Shown: piece by piece, positions 1-9,550 of the stretch
How the letters are laid out: every line of letters begins with the position of its first letter
Position numbering within the stretch: the first letter of the stretch is position 1
DNA from: Pseudomonas sp. PB120
Lineage (GTDB): Bacteria > Pseudomonadota > Gammaproteobacteria > Pseudomonadales > Pseudomonadaceae
Direction of reading: 5' to 3'
DNA length: 64,000 nt
Assembly: GCF_009761815.1 (NCBI RefSeq)
Contig: NZ_RWIN01000082.1
Span: 1 to 64,000 of the forward strand
Made by a program: the position numbers and the translations under genes
Notes under the pieces: generated by a model
The model's input: only the letters and a program-made list of their open reading frames with translations
The model's database searches: none
Told to the model about the DNA's origin: nothing

Positions 1-437
1 TCGACAAGGAACAGCCTCAGCTGGTGATCCTGGGCAAACAAGCCATCGACAGCGACAACAACCAGACCGGCCAGATGCTTGCTGCATTGAGCGGCTACGG
101 TCAGGGCACCTTCGCGTCGAAAGTTGACATCAGCGGCGACAGCGTTGCTGTGACCCGCGAAATCGACGGCGGCGCGCAGACAGTTTCCCTGAAACTGCCG
201 GCCATCGTCACCACCGACCTGCGTTTGAACGAGCCGCGTTATGCGTCCCTGCCAAACATCATGAAAGCCAAGAAGAAGCCTCTCGAAGTAGTGACTGCGG
301 ACGATTTGGGCGTTTCCACCGCCTCCACCAACAAGACCGTGAAAGTCGAAGCGCCTGCAGCACGCAGCGCGGGTATCAAGGTCAAGTCGGTGGCTGAACT
401 GGTCGAGAAACTGAAGAACGAAGCGAAGGTGATCTGA
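1..437 (+). CDS. etfB: Electron transfer flavoprotein beta subunit, C-terminal part (5' truncated by window)
   Basis: The reading frame is open from base 3, so the gene begins left of the window; roughly the last 145 residues are present. EtfB pairs with EtfA to carry electrons from acyl-CoA and other flavin dehydrogenases to ETF:ubiquinone oxidoreductase in the cytoplasm. The visible part contains [20 protein letters not shown], the conserved EtfB segment around the AMP/flavin site, and the C-terminal tail that embraces EtfA. The stop codon is 2 bp before etfA, so the two genes are cotranscribed and probably translationally coupled. The identification is firm because of the etfA neighbour. 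Confidence 0.95.
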   Translation, partial: DKEQPQLVILGKQAIDSDNNQTGQMLAALSGYGQGTFASKVDISGDSVAVTREIDGGAQTVSLKLPAIVTTDLRLNEPRYASLPNIMKAKKKPLEVVTADDLGVSTASTNKTVKVEAPAARSAGIKVKSVAELVEKLKNEAKVI

Positions 438-439
438 AC

Positions 440-1384
440 ATGACTATCTTGGTTATTGCTGACTATTCAACCGACCAGCAGGACAACAAAGTAGTGGCCC
501 CGGCCACGCTGAGCACCGTGGCTGCTGCCGCCAAAATCGGTGGTGACATCCACGTTCTGGTGTCCGGCCAGGGCGTTGGCGCCGTGGCTGAAGCCGCTGC
601 GAAAATCGCTGGCGTGGCTAAAGTGCTGGTGGCCGACAACGCCGCTTACGCACACCAATTGCCAGAAAACATAGCACCGTTGGTGGCAGAGTTGGGCAAG
701 GGTTACAGCCACATCCTGGCTGCCGCGACCTCCAACGGCAAAAACATCCTGCCGCGCGTTGCCGCCCAGCTGGACGTTGACCAGATCTCCGAGATCATTT
801 CGGTTGAAAGCGCTGACACCTTCAAGCGCCCGATCTACGCCGGTAACGCCATCGCCACCGTTCAATCGAACGCAGCGATCAAGGTGATCACCGTGCGTGC
901 CACCGGTTTCGACCCGGTTGCCGCTGACGGTGGCTCGGCTTCCGTTGAAGCGGTTGCGGCCGCTCACGACGCAGGCACTTCGAGCTTCGTTGGCGAAGAG
1001 CTGGCCAAGTCCGATCGTCCGGAACTGACCGCAGCCAAAATCGTCGTTTCCGGCGGTCGCGGCATGCAGAACGGCGACAACTTCAAACACCTGTACGCCC
1101 TGGCTGACAAGCTGGGCGCTGCCGTCGGTGCTTCCCGCGCCGCGGTCGACGCAGGTTTTGTACCCAACGACATGCAGGTCGGTCAGACCGGCAAGATCGT
1201 TGCTCCACAGCTGTACATCGCGGTCGGTATCTCCGGCGCGATCCAGCACCTGGCCGGCATGAAAGACTCCAAAGTGATCGTTGCGATCAACAAGGACGAA
1301 GAAGCGCCGATCTTCCAGGTGGCCGATTACGGCCTGGTGGCGGACTTGTTCGAAGCCATTCCCGAGCTGGAAACGCTGGTCTGA
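440..1384 (+). CDS. etfA: Electron transfer flavoprotein alpha subunit
   Basis: Encodes 314 residues, a normal length for EtfA. An N-terminal alpha/beta domain (about 1-185) is followed by the FAD-binding domain with the motif [20 protein letters not shown] at about residues 247-266 and the terminal FEAIPELE helix. With EtfB it forms the soluble heterodimer that binds one FAD and one AMP and passes electrons from beta-oxidation dehydrogenases into the quinone pool. It starts directly after etfB and ends just before a strong intrinsic terminator, so it is the last gene of its operon. Confidence 0.96.
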   Translation: MTILVIADYSTDQQDNKVVAPATLSTVAAAAKIGGDIHVLVSGQGVGAVAEAAAKIAGVAKVLVADNAAYAHQLPENIAPLVAELGKGYSHILAAATSNGKNILPRVAAQLDVDQISEIISVESADTFKRPIYAGNAIATVQSNAAIKVITVRATGFDPVAADGGSASVEAVAAAHDAGTSSFVGEELAKSDRPELTAAKIVVSGGRGMQNGDNFKHLYALADKLGAAVGASRAAVDAGFVPNDMQVGQTGKIVAPQLYIAVGISGAIQHLAGMKDSKVIVAINKDEEAPIFQVADYGLVADLFEAIPELETLV

Positions 1385-1394
1385 TCAACACATT

Positions 1395-1421
1395 GCCCGA
1401 CCTTCTGGCCGGGCTTTTTTT
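1395..1421 (+). terminator. Intrinsic terminator after etfA
   Basis: A GCCCG...CGGGC stem, with an inner CC/GG pair, spans 1395-1414 and is followed by seven T residues (1415-1421). It begins 11 bp after the etfA stop, the classic place for a factor-independent terminator. Confidence 0.85.
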
Positions 1422-1428
1422 GATCTTC

Positions 1429-1530
1429 TGTAGGAGCGAGCACGCTCGCGATGAACTCAAGGACGCCGCGTTTTTCCAAAATGAACGCGTCATCGTTGAC
1501 GTCCATCGCGAGCAGGCTCGCTCCTACAGG
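1429..1530. repeat. REPIN: two inverted REP palindromes
   Basis: The left REP at 1429-1455 reads TGTAGGAGCGAGCACGCTCG and continues CGATG. The right REP at 1501-1530 is its inverse, CATCGCGAGCAGGCTCGCTC followed by CTACAG. Each is itself an imperfect hairpin. This class recurs near 21.0, 32.8, 36.1, 41.1 and 53.5 kb, always between genes. Confidence 0.85.
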
Positions 1531-1538
1531 GGTTCTCG

Positions 1539-2501
1539 CTAGGCTTTTTTGCGATAGGCCATGGAGTCATCGATACGCTTGAGAATGTAATCCCCCGCCG
1601 CCACCGGCGGATAGAGACTCAACGCCGGATCGATCCCCAAATCACAGGGGTCAACGCCTGCACCGTAAGTCGGATCGTAGAACGTTGCGATGGAATACCG
1701 CTCATGACCTGACGCGTTGATCACCCGGTGCAGCGTCGAACGAAAGCGATCATTGGACCAATGCGCCAACAGGTCTCCCACGTTAACCACCAGGCTGCCG
1801 GGAATCGGCGTGGCCTCGATCCAACGGTTGGAGCCCAGCTCGCGCACCTGCAACCCGCCGCTGTTGTCCTGATAAAGCAAGGTAATGCACCCGTAATCCG
1901 TGTGCGGGGCCACACCGAACTGGTCAGCCTCGGCCTGCGGCGGTTGTGGCGGGTAATAGACCATCTGCGTGCGTTGCAACGGCTTGGTGTATTTGTCCAC
2001 GAAGAAGTCCTCGTCGATCCCCAACCCTGCTGCCACAGCCCTGAGCAAGTCGGCCCCGGCCTTGCCGATTTCCGAATAGTACTCGGACAAGGCGTCCTGC
2101 AACTCCGGCATGAATTCCGGCCACTGATTCGGCCCGCGCAACGCCTCGCCGGCAACAACGCACGGATCATCCTCCGCCAACTCCAGGCCGATACTGAAAA
2201 ACTCCTTGAGGTCGGGCTTGGTGGCTTCGTACATGGTCGCCCCACCCAGCGCATGCCAGCCCCGATGCCGCTTGTTCACCGCCACTTGCCGCTTGACCTC
2301 GGTCGGGTACGCAAAGAACTGCGCAGCGGCCGCCATGGCCCGGTCGATCACTGGCTGAGGGACACCGTGATTGACGATGTAGAAAAAGCCGACTTCGCTA
2401 CAGGCTTTTCGAATGGCATCACCGGCCCGACGAATGCTTGCCTGATCACCTTCGCGTACGCCGGTCATGTCGATCAGGGGCAGATTGGTGCTAGAGGTCA
2501 T
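1539..2501 (-). CDS. 2-oxoglutarate/Fe(II)-dependent oxygenase, isopenicillin-N-synthase-like family
   Basis: A protein of 320 residues with the N-terminal DIOX_N region and the C-terminal 2OG-Fe(II) double-stranded beta-helix. The iron triad is visible as H200-x-D202 (APHTDYG) and H258 (STLHRVIN). The 2-oxoglutarate anchor R268-x-S270 lies in RYSIATF. ATG at 2501 is preferred over an in-frame GTG at 2507 because AGGAG sits 5 nt before the ATG. The gene is divergent from hutH and has its own sigma-54-like promoter plus a HutC-like operator, so it probably belongs to the same regulon. The substrate is unknown. Related enzymes hydroxylate, desaturate or ring-close small molecules, so an accessory step on an imidazole compound is only an inference. 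Confidence 0.88.
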   Translation of the reverse strand: MTSSTNLPLIDMTGVREGDQASIRRAGDAIRKACSEVGFFYIVNHGVPQPVIDRAMAAAAQFFAYPTEVKRQVAVNKRHRGWHALGGATMYEATKPDLKEFFSIGLELAEDDPCVVAGEALRGPNQWPEFMPELQDALSEYYSEIGKAGADLLRAVAAGLGIDEDFFVDKYTKPLQRTQMVYYPPQPPQAEADQFGVAPHTDYGCITLLYQDNSGGLQVRELGSNRWIEATPIPGSLVVNVGDLLAHWSNDRFRSTLHRVINASGHERYSIATFYDPTYGAGVDPCDLGIDPALSLYPPVAAGDYILKRIDDSMAYRKKA

Positions 2502-2566
2502 GTTCACTCCTACATTAGGTAAATACAGCAGTGGCTGGATAGCGGCTTTGTCGAAGGCTGACTGGC

Positions 2567-2578
2567 CGGTATATACAG
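2567..2578. promoter_or_regulatory. HutC/GntR-like operator at the oxygenase promoter
   Basis: CGGTATATACAG is an 11-of-12 match to the perfect palindrome CTGTATATACAG found at the hutH promoter. Its centre (2572/2573) coincides with the start site predicted from the minus-strand -24/-12 element. HutC of Pseudomonas is reported to recognise a TGTA-N2-TACA core, which this resembles with one mismatch. Confidence 0.65.
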
Positions 2579-2583
2579 GTCAT

Positions 2584-2599
2584 AGCATTTACCGTGCCG
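2584..2599 (-). promoter_or_regulatory. Predicted sigma-54 promoter of the 2OG oxygenase gene
   Basis: On the minus strand the sequence reads CGGCACGGTAAATGCT. The invariant GG (2598-2597) and GC (2586-2585) are separated by exactly 10 nt, and the -24 GGCACG matches the consensus TGGCACG-N4-TTGCW well. Predicted start site is about 2573. Confidence 0.6.
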
Positions 2600-2836
2600 C
2601 CTCTCTGTGCAGAGACCCGCAAGCCTCGGGCTAAGGCGAATCTCCACTTATACTGCGACGAAAGGTCATCCTCCAATCTGTTACCCACCCGTTTCCCTTC
2701 GCCCCAGCAAGGAGCAGAACGCCCACAACTGGTGCAACCTTCGGTTACAGGGTCATGGTAAATCGCCCGCATAAATTTCTCTCCCACTCCCGACCAATAG
2801 GTCTGGAATGCTGATTTGAGCGTGGGATCGAAAATT

Positions 2837-2852
2837 TGGCCTGCATCTTGCC
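2837..2852 (+). promoter_or_regulatory. Predicted sigma-54 promoter of hutH
   Basis: TGGCCTGCATCTTGCC has GG at 2838-2839 and GC at 2850-2851 with N10 between them, and a consensus TTGC -12 box. The predicted start site (about 2863) falls at the centre of the downstream palindrome. Known Pseudomonas hut operons also use sigma-54 with CbrB/NtrC. Confidence 0.65.
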
Positions 2853-2855
2853 TTA

Positions 2856-2869
2856 CCTGTATATACAGG
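2856..2869. promoter_or_regulatory. Perfect 14-bp palindromic operator at hutH
   Basis: CCTGTATATACAGG is a perfect palindrome containing TGTA-TA-TACA. It lies between the -12 box and the hutH start codon, centred on the predicted +1, an ideal position for a repressor. The two HutC-type GntR proteins encoded 9-10 kb downstream are the obvious candidate ligand-responsive repressors. Confidence 0.72.
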
Positions 2870-2918
2870 AACATATCGCCACCCTGCTTCCCATCACCCT
2901 GACCTCAGGACACTTACA

Positions 2919-4448
2919 ATGCACGCACCCTTGCAGCTCAAACCCGGTCAACTCACCCTCGATCAGTTGCGCGCCATTTATCAGCTGCAGCGTCCTTTTG
3001 AACTGGACCCGGCCGCACGCGACGTCGTCGATGCCAGTACTCGTACAGTAGACGAAATCATCGCCAATCAGCGCACGGTGTACGGCATCAATACCGGTTT
3101 CGGCCTGCTGGCACGGACGTCCATTCCTACCGAATCGCTGGCCAAACTGCAGCGCAACCTGCTGCTGTCGCACTGCACCGGCACCGGTCCGCTGCTGGAC
3201 GATGCCAGTGTCGCGCTCATCATGGCGCTCAAGGTCGGCTCCCTGGCCCGTGGTTTTTCCGGGATTCGCTGGGAAGTGATCCAGGCCCTGAGCAAGCTCT
3301 ATGCCGCCAGGGTTTACCCGTGCATTCCGTCCCAAGGGTCCGTCGGCGCTTCGGGCGACTTGGCGCCATTGGCGCATATGTCCGCCGTGCTGATCGGCGT
3401 CGGCCGGGTGCGTCATGAAGGCCGTGAAATGGATGCGGTCGAAGGCCTGGCGATTGCCGGCCTTGAACCGATGGTGCTGGGTCCGAAGGAAGGCCTGGCG
3501 CTGATCAATGGCACCCAGGTTTCGACGGCGCTGGCCTTGCGTGGCCTGTTCGCCTGCGAAAAACTGTTCAGCGCGGCCGTCGTCGCCGGCAGCCTGACCG
3601 TTGAAGCGCTGAAAGGCTCGGACGTGCCGTTCGACCCGCGCATCCAGGCGGTACGCGGACAGCCGGGGCAAATCGACGTCGCGCTGTTCTACCGCGAACT
3701 GCTGGCCACCAGTGAAATCCGCGAATCCCATCGCGACTGCGACCGTGTGCAGGACCCTTACTCGCTGCGTTGCCAGCCGCAAGTCATGGGCGCGTGCCTG
3801 GATCACATGCGCTTCGCCGCCGGGGTTTTCCTGCGCGAAGCCAATGCCGTCTCGGATAACCCGCTGGTGTTCTGTGCCGATGGCGACGTGCTCTCCGGCG
3901 GTAACTTCCACGCCGAACCGGTCGCCATGGCCGCCGATGTGCTGGCCCTGGCCATTTCCGAAATTGGTGCCTTGTCCGAGCGGCGCATCGCCCAACTGGT
4001 GGACCCGGCACTGTCGGGCCTGCCGGCCTTTCTGGTGCGCGAAGGCGGCCTGAACTCCGGCTTCATGATCGCCCAGGTCACCGCTGCCGCCCTCGCTTCG
4101 GAGAACAAAACCCTGGCGCACCCGGCGTCGGTCGACAGCTTGCCGACCTCGGCCAACCAGGAAGACCATGTCTCGATGGCGACCTTTGCGGCACGTCGTT
4201 TGCTGGACATGGCTGGCAACAGCAGCGCGGTGGTTGCCATCGAACTGTTGGGTGCCGCTCAAGGCGTGGATTTGCATGCGCCGCTGCAGACTTCGCAAAA
4301 GCTCTGCGAAGTGCTGGCGATGATTCGCCGTGAAGTGGCTCACTACGATGAAGACCGTTATTTCGCCCCGGACATCGCCGCTGCACGCGCCTGGGTCGAG
4401 AACGCGGCGTTCATTCAGTGGCTGCCTGCCGAACGCCTGTATGCCTGA
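2919..4448 (+). CDS. hutH: Histidine ammonia-lyase (HutH family)
   Basis: Encodes 509 residues, the normal HutH length. It converts L-histidine to trans-urocanate and ammonia with the self-formed MIO cofactor. The MIO triad A144-S145-G146 lies in [14 protein letters not shown]. Other family signatures are [36 protein letters not shown] and the C-terminal [17 protein letters not shown]. The overall sequence resembles P. putida HutH far more than PAL or TAL. The start is supported by TCAGGA 8 nt upstream. It does not sit beside hutU, hutI or hutG but heads a set of 2-hydroxyacid dehydrogenases, so it is a second, specialised HutH. Activity on a modified histidine cannot be excluded. Confidence 0.93.
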   Translation: MHAPLQLKPGQLTLDQLRAIYQLQRPFELDPAARDVVDASTRTVDEIIANQRTVYGINTGFGLLARTSIPTESLAKLQRNLLLSHCTGTGPLLDDASVALIMALKVGSLARGFSGIRWEVIQALSKLYAARVYPCIPSQGSVGASGDLAPLAHMSAVLIGVGRVRHEGREMDAVEGLAIAGLEPMVLGPKEGLALINGTQVSTALALRGLFACEKLFSAAVVAGSLTVEALKGSDVPFDPRIQAVRGQPGQIDVALFYRELLATSEIRESHRDCDRVQDPYSLRCQPQVMGACLDHMRFAAGVFLREANAVSDNPLVFCADGDVLSGGNFHAEPVAMAADVLALAISEIGALSERRIAQLVDPALSGLPAFLVREGGLNSGFMIAQVTAAALASENKTLAHPASVDSLPTSANQEDHVSMATFAARRLLDMAGNSSAVVAIELLGAAQGVDLHAPLQTSQKLCEVLAMIRREVAHYDEDRYFAPDIAAARAWVENAAFIQWLPAERLYA

Positions 4449-4516
4449 TCCGTACACCTGAGCCAAACCCGTTCGCCGCGGCATGACGGCGGCGAACACC
4501 TACTCTTTCGTAGCCG

Positions 4517-5725
4517 ATGGGATATGCCATGCGCCGTTATTATTCAGGCCCGGACTATCGTCGAGCACACAGCATTGCCGAGTTGGCAGTGATGGCCCGC
4601 CGACGCTTGCCGCATTTCGCCTGGGAATACCTGGAGGGCGGTGCCGAAGAAGAGGTGACCTTGCGCCGCAACCGTCAAGGCTTCGCGGACATTGCCCTGC
4701 TGCCGCAGACCCTGGTGCCCTGCACTGCCACGCAACCCCAACGCTGGCTGCTCGATCGTGAGGTGCCGCTGCCGATCGCAATCGGCCCCTCCGGCTACAA
4801 CGCCATGCTGTATCGCGACGCCGATATTCACCTGGCCCGCGCCGCCACCGAGCGTGGCCTGCCCTTTACCTTGAGCACCGTTTCCACCAGTTCCCTGGAG
4901 CAAGTGGTAACGGCGGTGCCCGACGTCAATCTCTGGTTCCAGCTGTATTGCCTGCGTGACCCAAAGGTCCAGGAAGACTTGCTGTTGCGTGCGGCCGCCG
5001 TCGGCTGCCAGACCTTGTTGCTGACCAGCGATGCGGTGCTGCTGGGCAATCGCGAGTGGGACAAACGCAACTTTGTCCGCCCCCGGCAACTGAGCCTGCG
5101 CAACAAGCTCGACGTGCTCGCTCATCCACGCTGGATGGCCCAGGCCCTGTGGCCTCATGGCCTGCCAAGCATGGGTAACATCGAACGGTATCTGCCGGCC
5201 GGGCAACGTACTGTCGAAGGCGCCGCCCATTTCATCGGCTCGCAAATGGACACCGGCCTCGACTGGGACGCCCTCGCCCGCCTGCGCGACCACTGGCCAC
5301 AACGGCTGTTGCTCAAAGGGGTGTTGCACCCGGCGGACGCCGAGAAAGCCGTCGCGCTGGGCCTGGATGGTTTGGTGGTCAGCAACCACGGCGGCCGGCA
5401 ATTGGACGGCGTCCCGGCGAGCATCGACTGCCTCCCGGCGATTGCCGCCGTTGCCAAGGGCAAGCTCACGCTGCTGCTCGACAGCGGCATTCGCCGTGGC
5501 ACCGACATTCTTAAAGCCTGTGCTCTCGGTGCTGACGCAGTGCTGCTCGGGCGCGCTACTTTGTATGGCGTCGCCGTCGGCGGCCAGGCCGGTGCCGGCC
5601 ATGCGCTCGACCTGCTCTCGCAGGAGTTGCGCCTGGCCCTGTCGCTGCTCGGCACGCCGGACCTGAACCAGCTTCACCGTCGCTCGCTGTACACGACCTC
5701 CTCCACATCCTTCACCGTGAGTTGA
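4517..5725 (+). CDS. FMN-dependent L-2-hydroxyacid dehydrogenase (LldD/mandelate dehydrogenase family)
   Basis: Encodes 402 residues, or 398 if the ATG at 4529 is used; neither start has a strong ribosome site. The TIM-barrel FMN family oxidises L-2-hydroxyacids to 2-oxoacids and passes electrons to quinones. The N-terminal FAWEYLEGGAEEEVTLRRN, the FMN-binding LLTSDAVLLGNRE and the catalytic SNHGGRQLDG (His at about residue 291), followed by LLDSGIRRGTD and ALGADAVLLGRA, are all present. It lies 68 bp after hutH and 4 bp before a D-specific FAD dehydrogenase. In this setting the likely substrate is L-imidazolelactate, giving imidazolepyruvate. Lactate and mandelate are alternatives. Confidence 0.88.
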   Translation: MGYAMRRYYSGPDYRRAHSIAELAVMARRRLPHFAWEYLEGGAEEEVTLRRNRQGFADIALLPQTLVPCTATQPQRWLLDREVPLPIAIGPSGYNAMLYRDADIHLARAATERGLPFTLSTVSTSSLEQVVTAVPDVNLWFQLYCLRDPKVQEDLLLRAAAVGCQTLLLTSDAVLLGNREWDKRNFVRPRQLSLRNKLDVLAHPRWMAQALWPHGLPSMGNIERYLPAGQRTVEGAAHFIGSQMDTGLDWDALARLRDHWPQRLLLKGVLHPADAEKAVALGLDGLVVSNHGGRQLDGVPASIDCLPAIAAVAKGKLTLLLDSGIRRGTDILKACALGADAVLLGRATLYGVAVGGQAGAGHALDLLSQELRLALSLLGTPDLNQLHRRSLYTTSSTSFTVS

Positions 5726-5729
5726 ACCG

Positions 5730-7106
<1,377 letters not shown>

Positions 7107-7118
7107 GCTGAAATTCAA

Positions 7119-7132
7119 GCTGTATATACCGC
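7119..7132. promoter_or_regulatory. HutC/GntR-like operator upstream of the ABC importer
   Basis: GCTGTATATACCGC shares the GTATATAC core and one perfect CTGTA half with the two operators near hutH. It ends 2 bp before a sigma-54-like promoter, so here it lies upstream of, not on, the predicted start site. Confidence 0.6.
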
Positions 7133-7134
7133 TC

Positions 7135-7150
7135 TGGCACGTTAACTGCT
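7135..7150 (+). promoter_or_regulatory. Predicted sigma-54 promoter of the ABC importer operon
   Basis: TGGCACGTTAACTGCT has a perfect -24 box (TGGCACG) and GC at 7148-7149 after N10. Predicted start site is about 7161. A small palindrome ATGAC-GCT-GTCAT lies just downstream at 7164-7176 and could be an extra operator. Confidence 0.65.
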
Positions 7151-7246
7151 GTAGCGGTATCCGATGACGCTGTCATGAACCAACCGCAACGCATAACGAG
7201 AACCAACACACCATAACCTCGCTGTACCTGACGAAGGAGTTACACC

Positions 7247-8083
7247 ATGCAACTCGATTCTCTGTTCAGTAAAAAATTCAATGGTCTGTGCATCGCCCTG
7301 GCCCTGGCTGGCATCTGCATGACGGCCCAGGCCGATCAACTGGCCGATGTGAAAAAGTCCGGTGAACTGGTGGTGGGCACCGAGCTGCAATTTGCACCTT
7401 TCGATTTCACCGAGAACGGCAAACAGAAAGGCCTGAACTCCGAGCTGTTCGAACAGCTGGGCAAAGAATTGGGGGTCAAGGTCCGCTTCATGGACCTGCC
7501 ATGGCCAAGCGTACTGCCGGGGCTGGAAGCCAAGAAATTCGACATCGTCGCCGGCCCGATCATCGTCACCAAGGCGCGCAAGGAGCGTTACCATTTCGTG
7601 ATGCCGATTGCCGAGGCCACGGTTGCATTGCTGGTCAGCGCCAAGGACAGCCCGGTCAACAAGCCTGAAGACATCGCCGGCAAAGTCGTGGGCGCCGGCA
7701 AGGGCTCGGCACAGCTCGAAGAACTGAAAACCTTCGCCGCCACCCTCCCGGGGAAAGTCGACGTTCGTGAATACATCGACAACAACCAGGCGTACGCAGA
7801 ACTGGGCACCAAGCGCATCGTCGCGGTCGCCAACTCCCTGCCGAATATCTCCTACGTCGCCGCCCAGCACCCGGACAAGTACAAAGTGGTGTTGCCTCCG
7901 TTCGGCAAGAAGTCCTACTTCGCCTACCTGGGCCGCAAGGATGAAGACGCCAACAGCCTGATCGCCGCGCTCGATAGCGCGATGCTGAAAATGCACGAGG
8001 ACGGTCGTCTTGCCGCCCTGCAAAAGAAATGGCTGGGTGTGGAAATGGACGTGCCAAAAGCTGACTTCGAACCGACCTGGTAA
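7247..8083 (+). CDS. Periplasmic substrate-binding protein of a polar amino acid ABC transporter
   Basis: Encodes 278 residues of the SBP_bac_3 family. A signal peptide of about 29 residues ends at MTAQA. The mature start, DQLADVKKSGELVVGTELQF, is typical, and the hinge and pocket motifs APFDFTENG and AKKFDIVAGPI follow. GAAGGAG precedes the ATG. It is the first gene of an operon with two permeases, an ATPase, an aminotransferase and a HutC-type repressor. The ligand is inferred to be imidazolelactate, histidine or a related compound from the catabolic genes around it, not from the pocket itself. Confidence 0.9.
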   Translation: MQLDSLFSKKFNGLCIALALAGICMTAQADQLADVKKSGELVVGTELQFAPFDFTENGKQKGLNSELFEQLGKELGVKVRFMDLPWPSVLPGLEAKKFDIVAGPIIVTKARKERYHFVMPIAEATVALLVSAKDSPVNKPEDIAGKVVGAGKGSAQLEELKTFAATLPGKVDVREYIDNNQAYAELGTKRIVAVANSLPNISYVAAQHPDKYKVVLPPFGKKSYFAYLGRKDEDANSLIAALDSAMLKMHEDGRLAALQKKWLGVEMDVPKADFEPTW

Positions 8084-8157
8084 ACGAGGCTTGCTGATTC
8101 GTTGAACGGAATGCCGGCTCAACCGAGCCGGTGATTCATCCCTGCGGAGGCACGACG

Positions 8158-8817
8158 ATGTTTGATTGGCCTTTACTGCTGCAAAACCTGCCGCTGTTGC
8201 TGGACAGCCTGCTCGTGACCCTGGAGATCTCCGTCGCCGCACTGGCCATCGGTTTTGTCATCGGGGTGATCGTGGGCAGTCTGCGGTTGTCACCCATACC
8301 CGTGCTCAGGCGCCTGGGTGGCGCCTACATATTTGTGTTCCGCGGCATTCCGCTGCTGGTGCAACTGCTGTTCATTTATTACTTCCTGCCGCGTATCGGC
8401 CTGCCCAACGTGTCGCCCATGGTGGCGGCGGTGATTGGCCTGTCCCTGGCGGCAGGGGCCTATATTGCTGAAATCATGCGCGGTGGCTTTCTCGCCATTC
8501 CCGGAGGCCAGCTGGAAGCCGCCGGTTTGCTGGGCCTGACTTCAGGGCAAATGCTGGTGCGCATCCGCGTCCCGCAGGCCGTGCGCCTGACCTTGCCGGC
8601 GCTGGTCAACGAAATGATCCTGCTGATCAAGGCGTCGTCGCTGGTGTCGGTGGTGGGCCTGGCCGACCTGACCCGCACGGCCCAGAACATTGCGGCCAGT
8701 GACTACATGTTCGTTCAGGACTACCTGATGCTGGCCGGCTTCTATTGCCTGATCAACATCCCGCTGGCGTTCTTCGGCGGCCTGCTGGAACGTCATCTGA
8801 AGGAGCGCAGCGCATGA
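8158..8817 (+). CDS. ABC transporter permease, HisM/HisQ family (first)
   Basis: A 219-residue inner-membrane protein. ATG 8158 is chosen because GGAGG lies just upstream. The N-terminal segment FDWPLLLQNLPLLLDSLLVT is the typical start of HisMQ permeases. Several hydrophobic helices follow, with the EAA loop GGQLEAAGLLGLTSGQMLVR at about residues 116-135, the contact for the ATPase. It overlaps the second permease by 4 bp, so the two should be coupled and form the heterodimeric channel. Confidence 0.9.
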   Translation: MFDWPLLLQNLPLLLDSLLVTLEISVAALAIGFVIGVIVGSLRLSPIPVLRRLGGAYIFVFRGIPLLVQLLFIYYFLPRIGLPNVSPMVAAVIGLSLAAGAYIAEIMRGGFLAIPGGQLEAAGLLGLTSGQMLVRIRVPQAVRLTLPALVNEMILLIKASSLVSVVGLADLTRTAQNIAASDYMFVQDYLMLAGFYCLINIPLAFFGGLLERHLKERSA

Positions 8818-9485
8818 TCTTCGATCCCACGATCATCACCGATCACCTCGGCGACATCGGACAAGGCTTCATGGTCACCCTCGGCACCTGGTCTGCCGGC
8901 GTTGCGTTGGGCCTGATGCTGGGCCTGTTGATCGCGGTCGCCCAGTTGTTCGGCAACCGCCTGGTGCGCGCCCCGTTACGGGCGTTCATCGAGATGATTC
9001 GAAGTACGCCGTTCCTGGTGCAGTTGTTCCTGGTGTACTACGGCGGCCCGTCGTTCGGCCTGAGCCTGGACCCCATTCCAGCCGGCATTCTCGGCCTGGG
9101 CATTTATGGCAGCGTGTACTTCGCGGAAATTTTCCGCACCGGTTTTGAATCCGTTGCCCGCGGGCAACTTGAAGCCGCCGACTGCCTGGGCATCACCCGC
9201 CTGCAATGCATCACCCGCATCCAGATCCCGCAAATGCTGGTGATCATCCTGCCCGCGCTGGTCAACCTGGTCACCATCCTGTGCAAGGAAACGGCCGTGC
9301 TGTCGATCATCACCATCCCCGAACTGACCATGGTCCTCACCGGCATTGGCTCGGAAACCTTTGCCTTTGTCGAAACCCTGCTGGTGCTGTGCATCGGCTA
9401 CCTGCTGTTGGTGGAAGCCTGCTCACGGTTGGGCATGTTGCTGGAAACCCGCGTGGGGCGGTTTATGCAGAAGCAGCCGCGATGA
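8814..9485 (+). CDS. ABC transporter permease, HisM/HisQ family (second)
   Basis: Encodes 223 residues starting at the ATG that overlaps the upstream stop as ATGA. It has the same fold as its neighbour: FMVTLGTWSAGVALGLMLGL as an early transmembrane helix, then the EAA loop RGQLEAADCLGITRLQCITR at about residues 117-136. It pairs with the preceding permease to form the transmembrane pore. Identity as a polar amino acid permease is clear; substrate specificity is not visible. Confidence 0.9.
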   Translation: MIFDPTIITDHLGDIGQGFMVTLGTWSAGVALGLMLGLLIAVAQLFGNRLVRAPLRAFIEMIRSTPFLVQLFLVYYGGPSFGLSLDPIPAGILGLGIYGSVYFAEIFRTGFESVARGQLEAADCLGITRLQCITRIQIPQMLVIILPALVNLVTILCKETAVLSIITIPELTMVLTGIGSETFAFVETLLVLCIGYLLLVEACSRLGMLLETRVGRFMQKQPR

Positions 9486-9550
9486 GTCACTTCCAATCGA
9501 CGCCCACAGCGGCGCCACACTCATCCGTATTGAACGAATCAGGTGAAGCG

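Larger units (their letters stand above)
2502..2918. promoter_or_regulatory. Divergent control region between the oxygenase gene and hutH
   Basis: This 417-bp gap has no convincing gene. Each end carries a sigma-54-like -24/-12 element pointing outward, with a GTATATAC palindrome centred at the predicted start site. The middle (about 2600-2836) has the size expected for enhancer-binding sites of an NtrC-type activator, since sigma-54 promoters need one. I could not identify a complete NtrC or CbrB site by eye. Confidence 0.7.

Noticed and set aside
2919..4448. Phenylalanine or tyrosine ammonia-lyase instead of HutH
   Set aside because: The sequence follows bacterial HutH throughout, including [14 protein letters not shown] and [10 protein letters not shown], and the neighbours (HisC-like, HutC-like) point to imidazole chemistry.
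2853..4499. A 548-codon open frame antisense to hutH
   Set aside because: It is a codon-bias shadow in high-GC DNA: it has no family motif, is low in complexity and lies wholly across a clearly conserved gene. Similar long antisense frames over glgA, treS, glgE and ccoG were dropped for the same reason.
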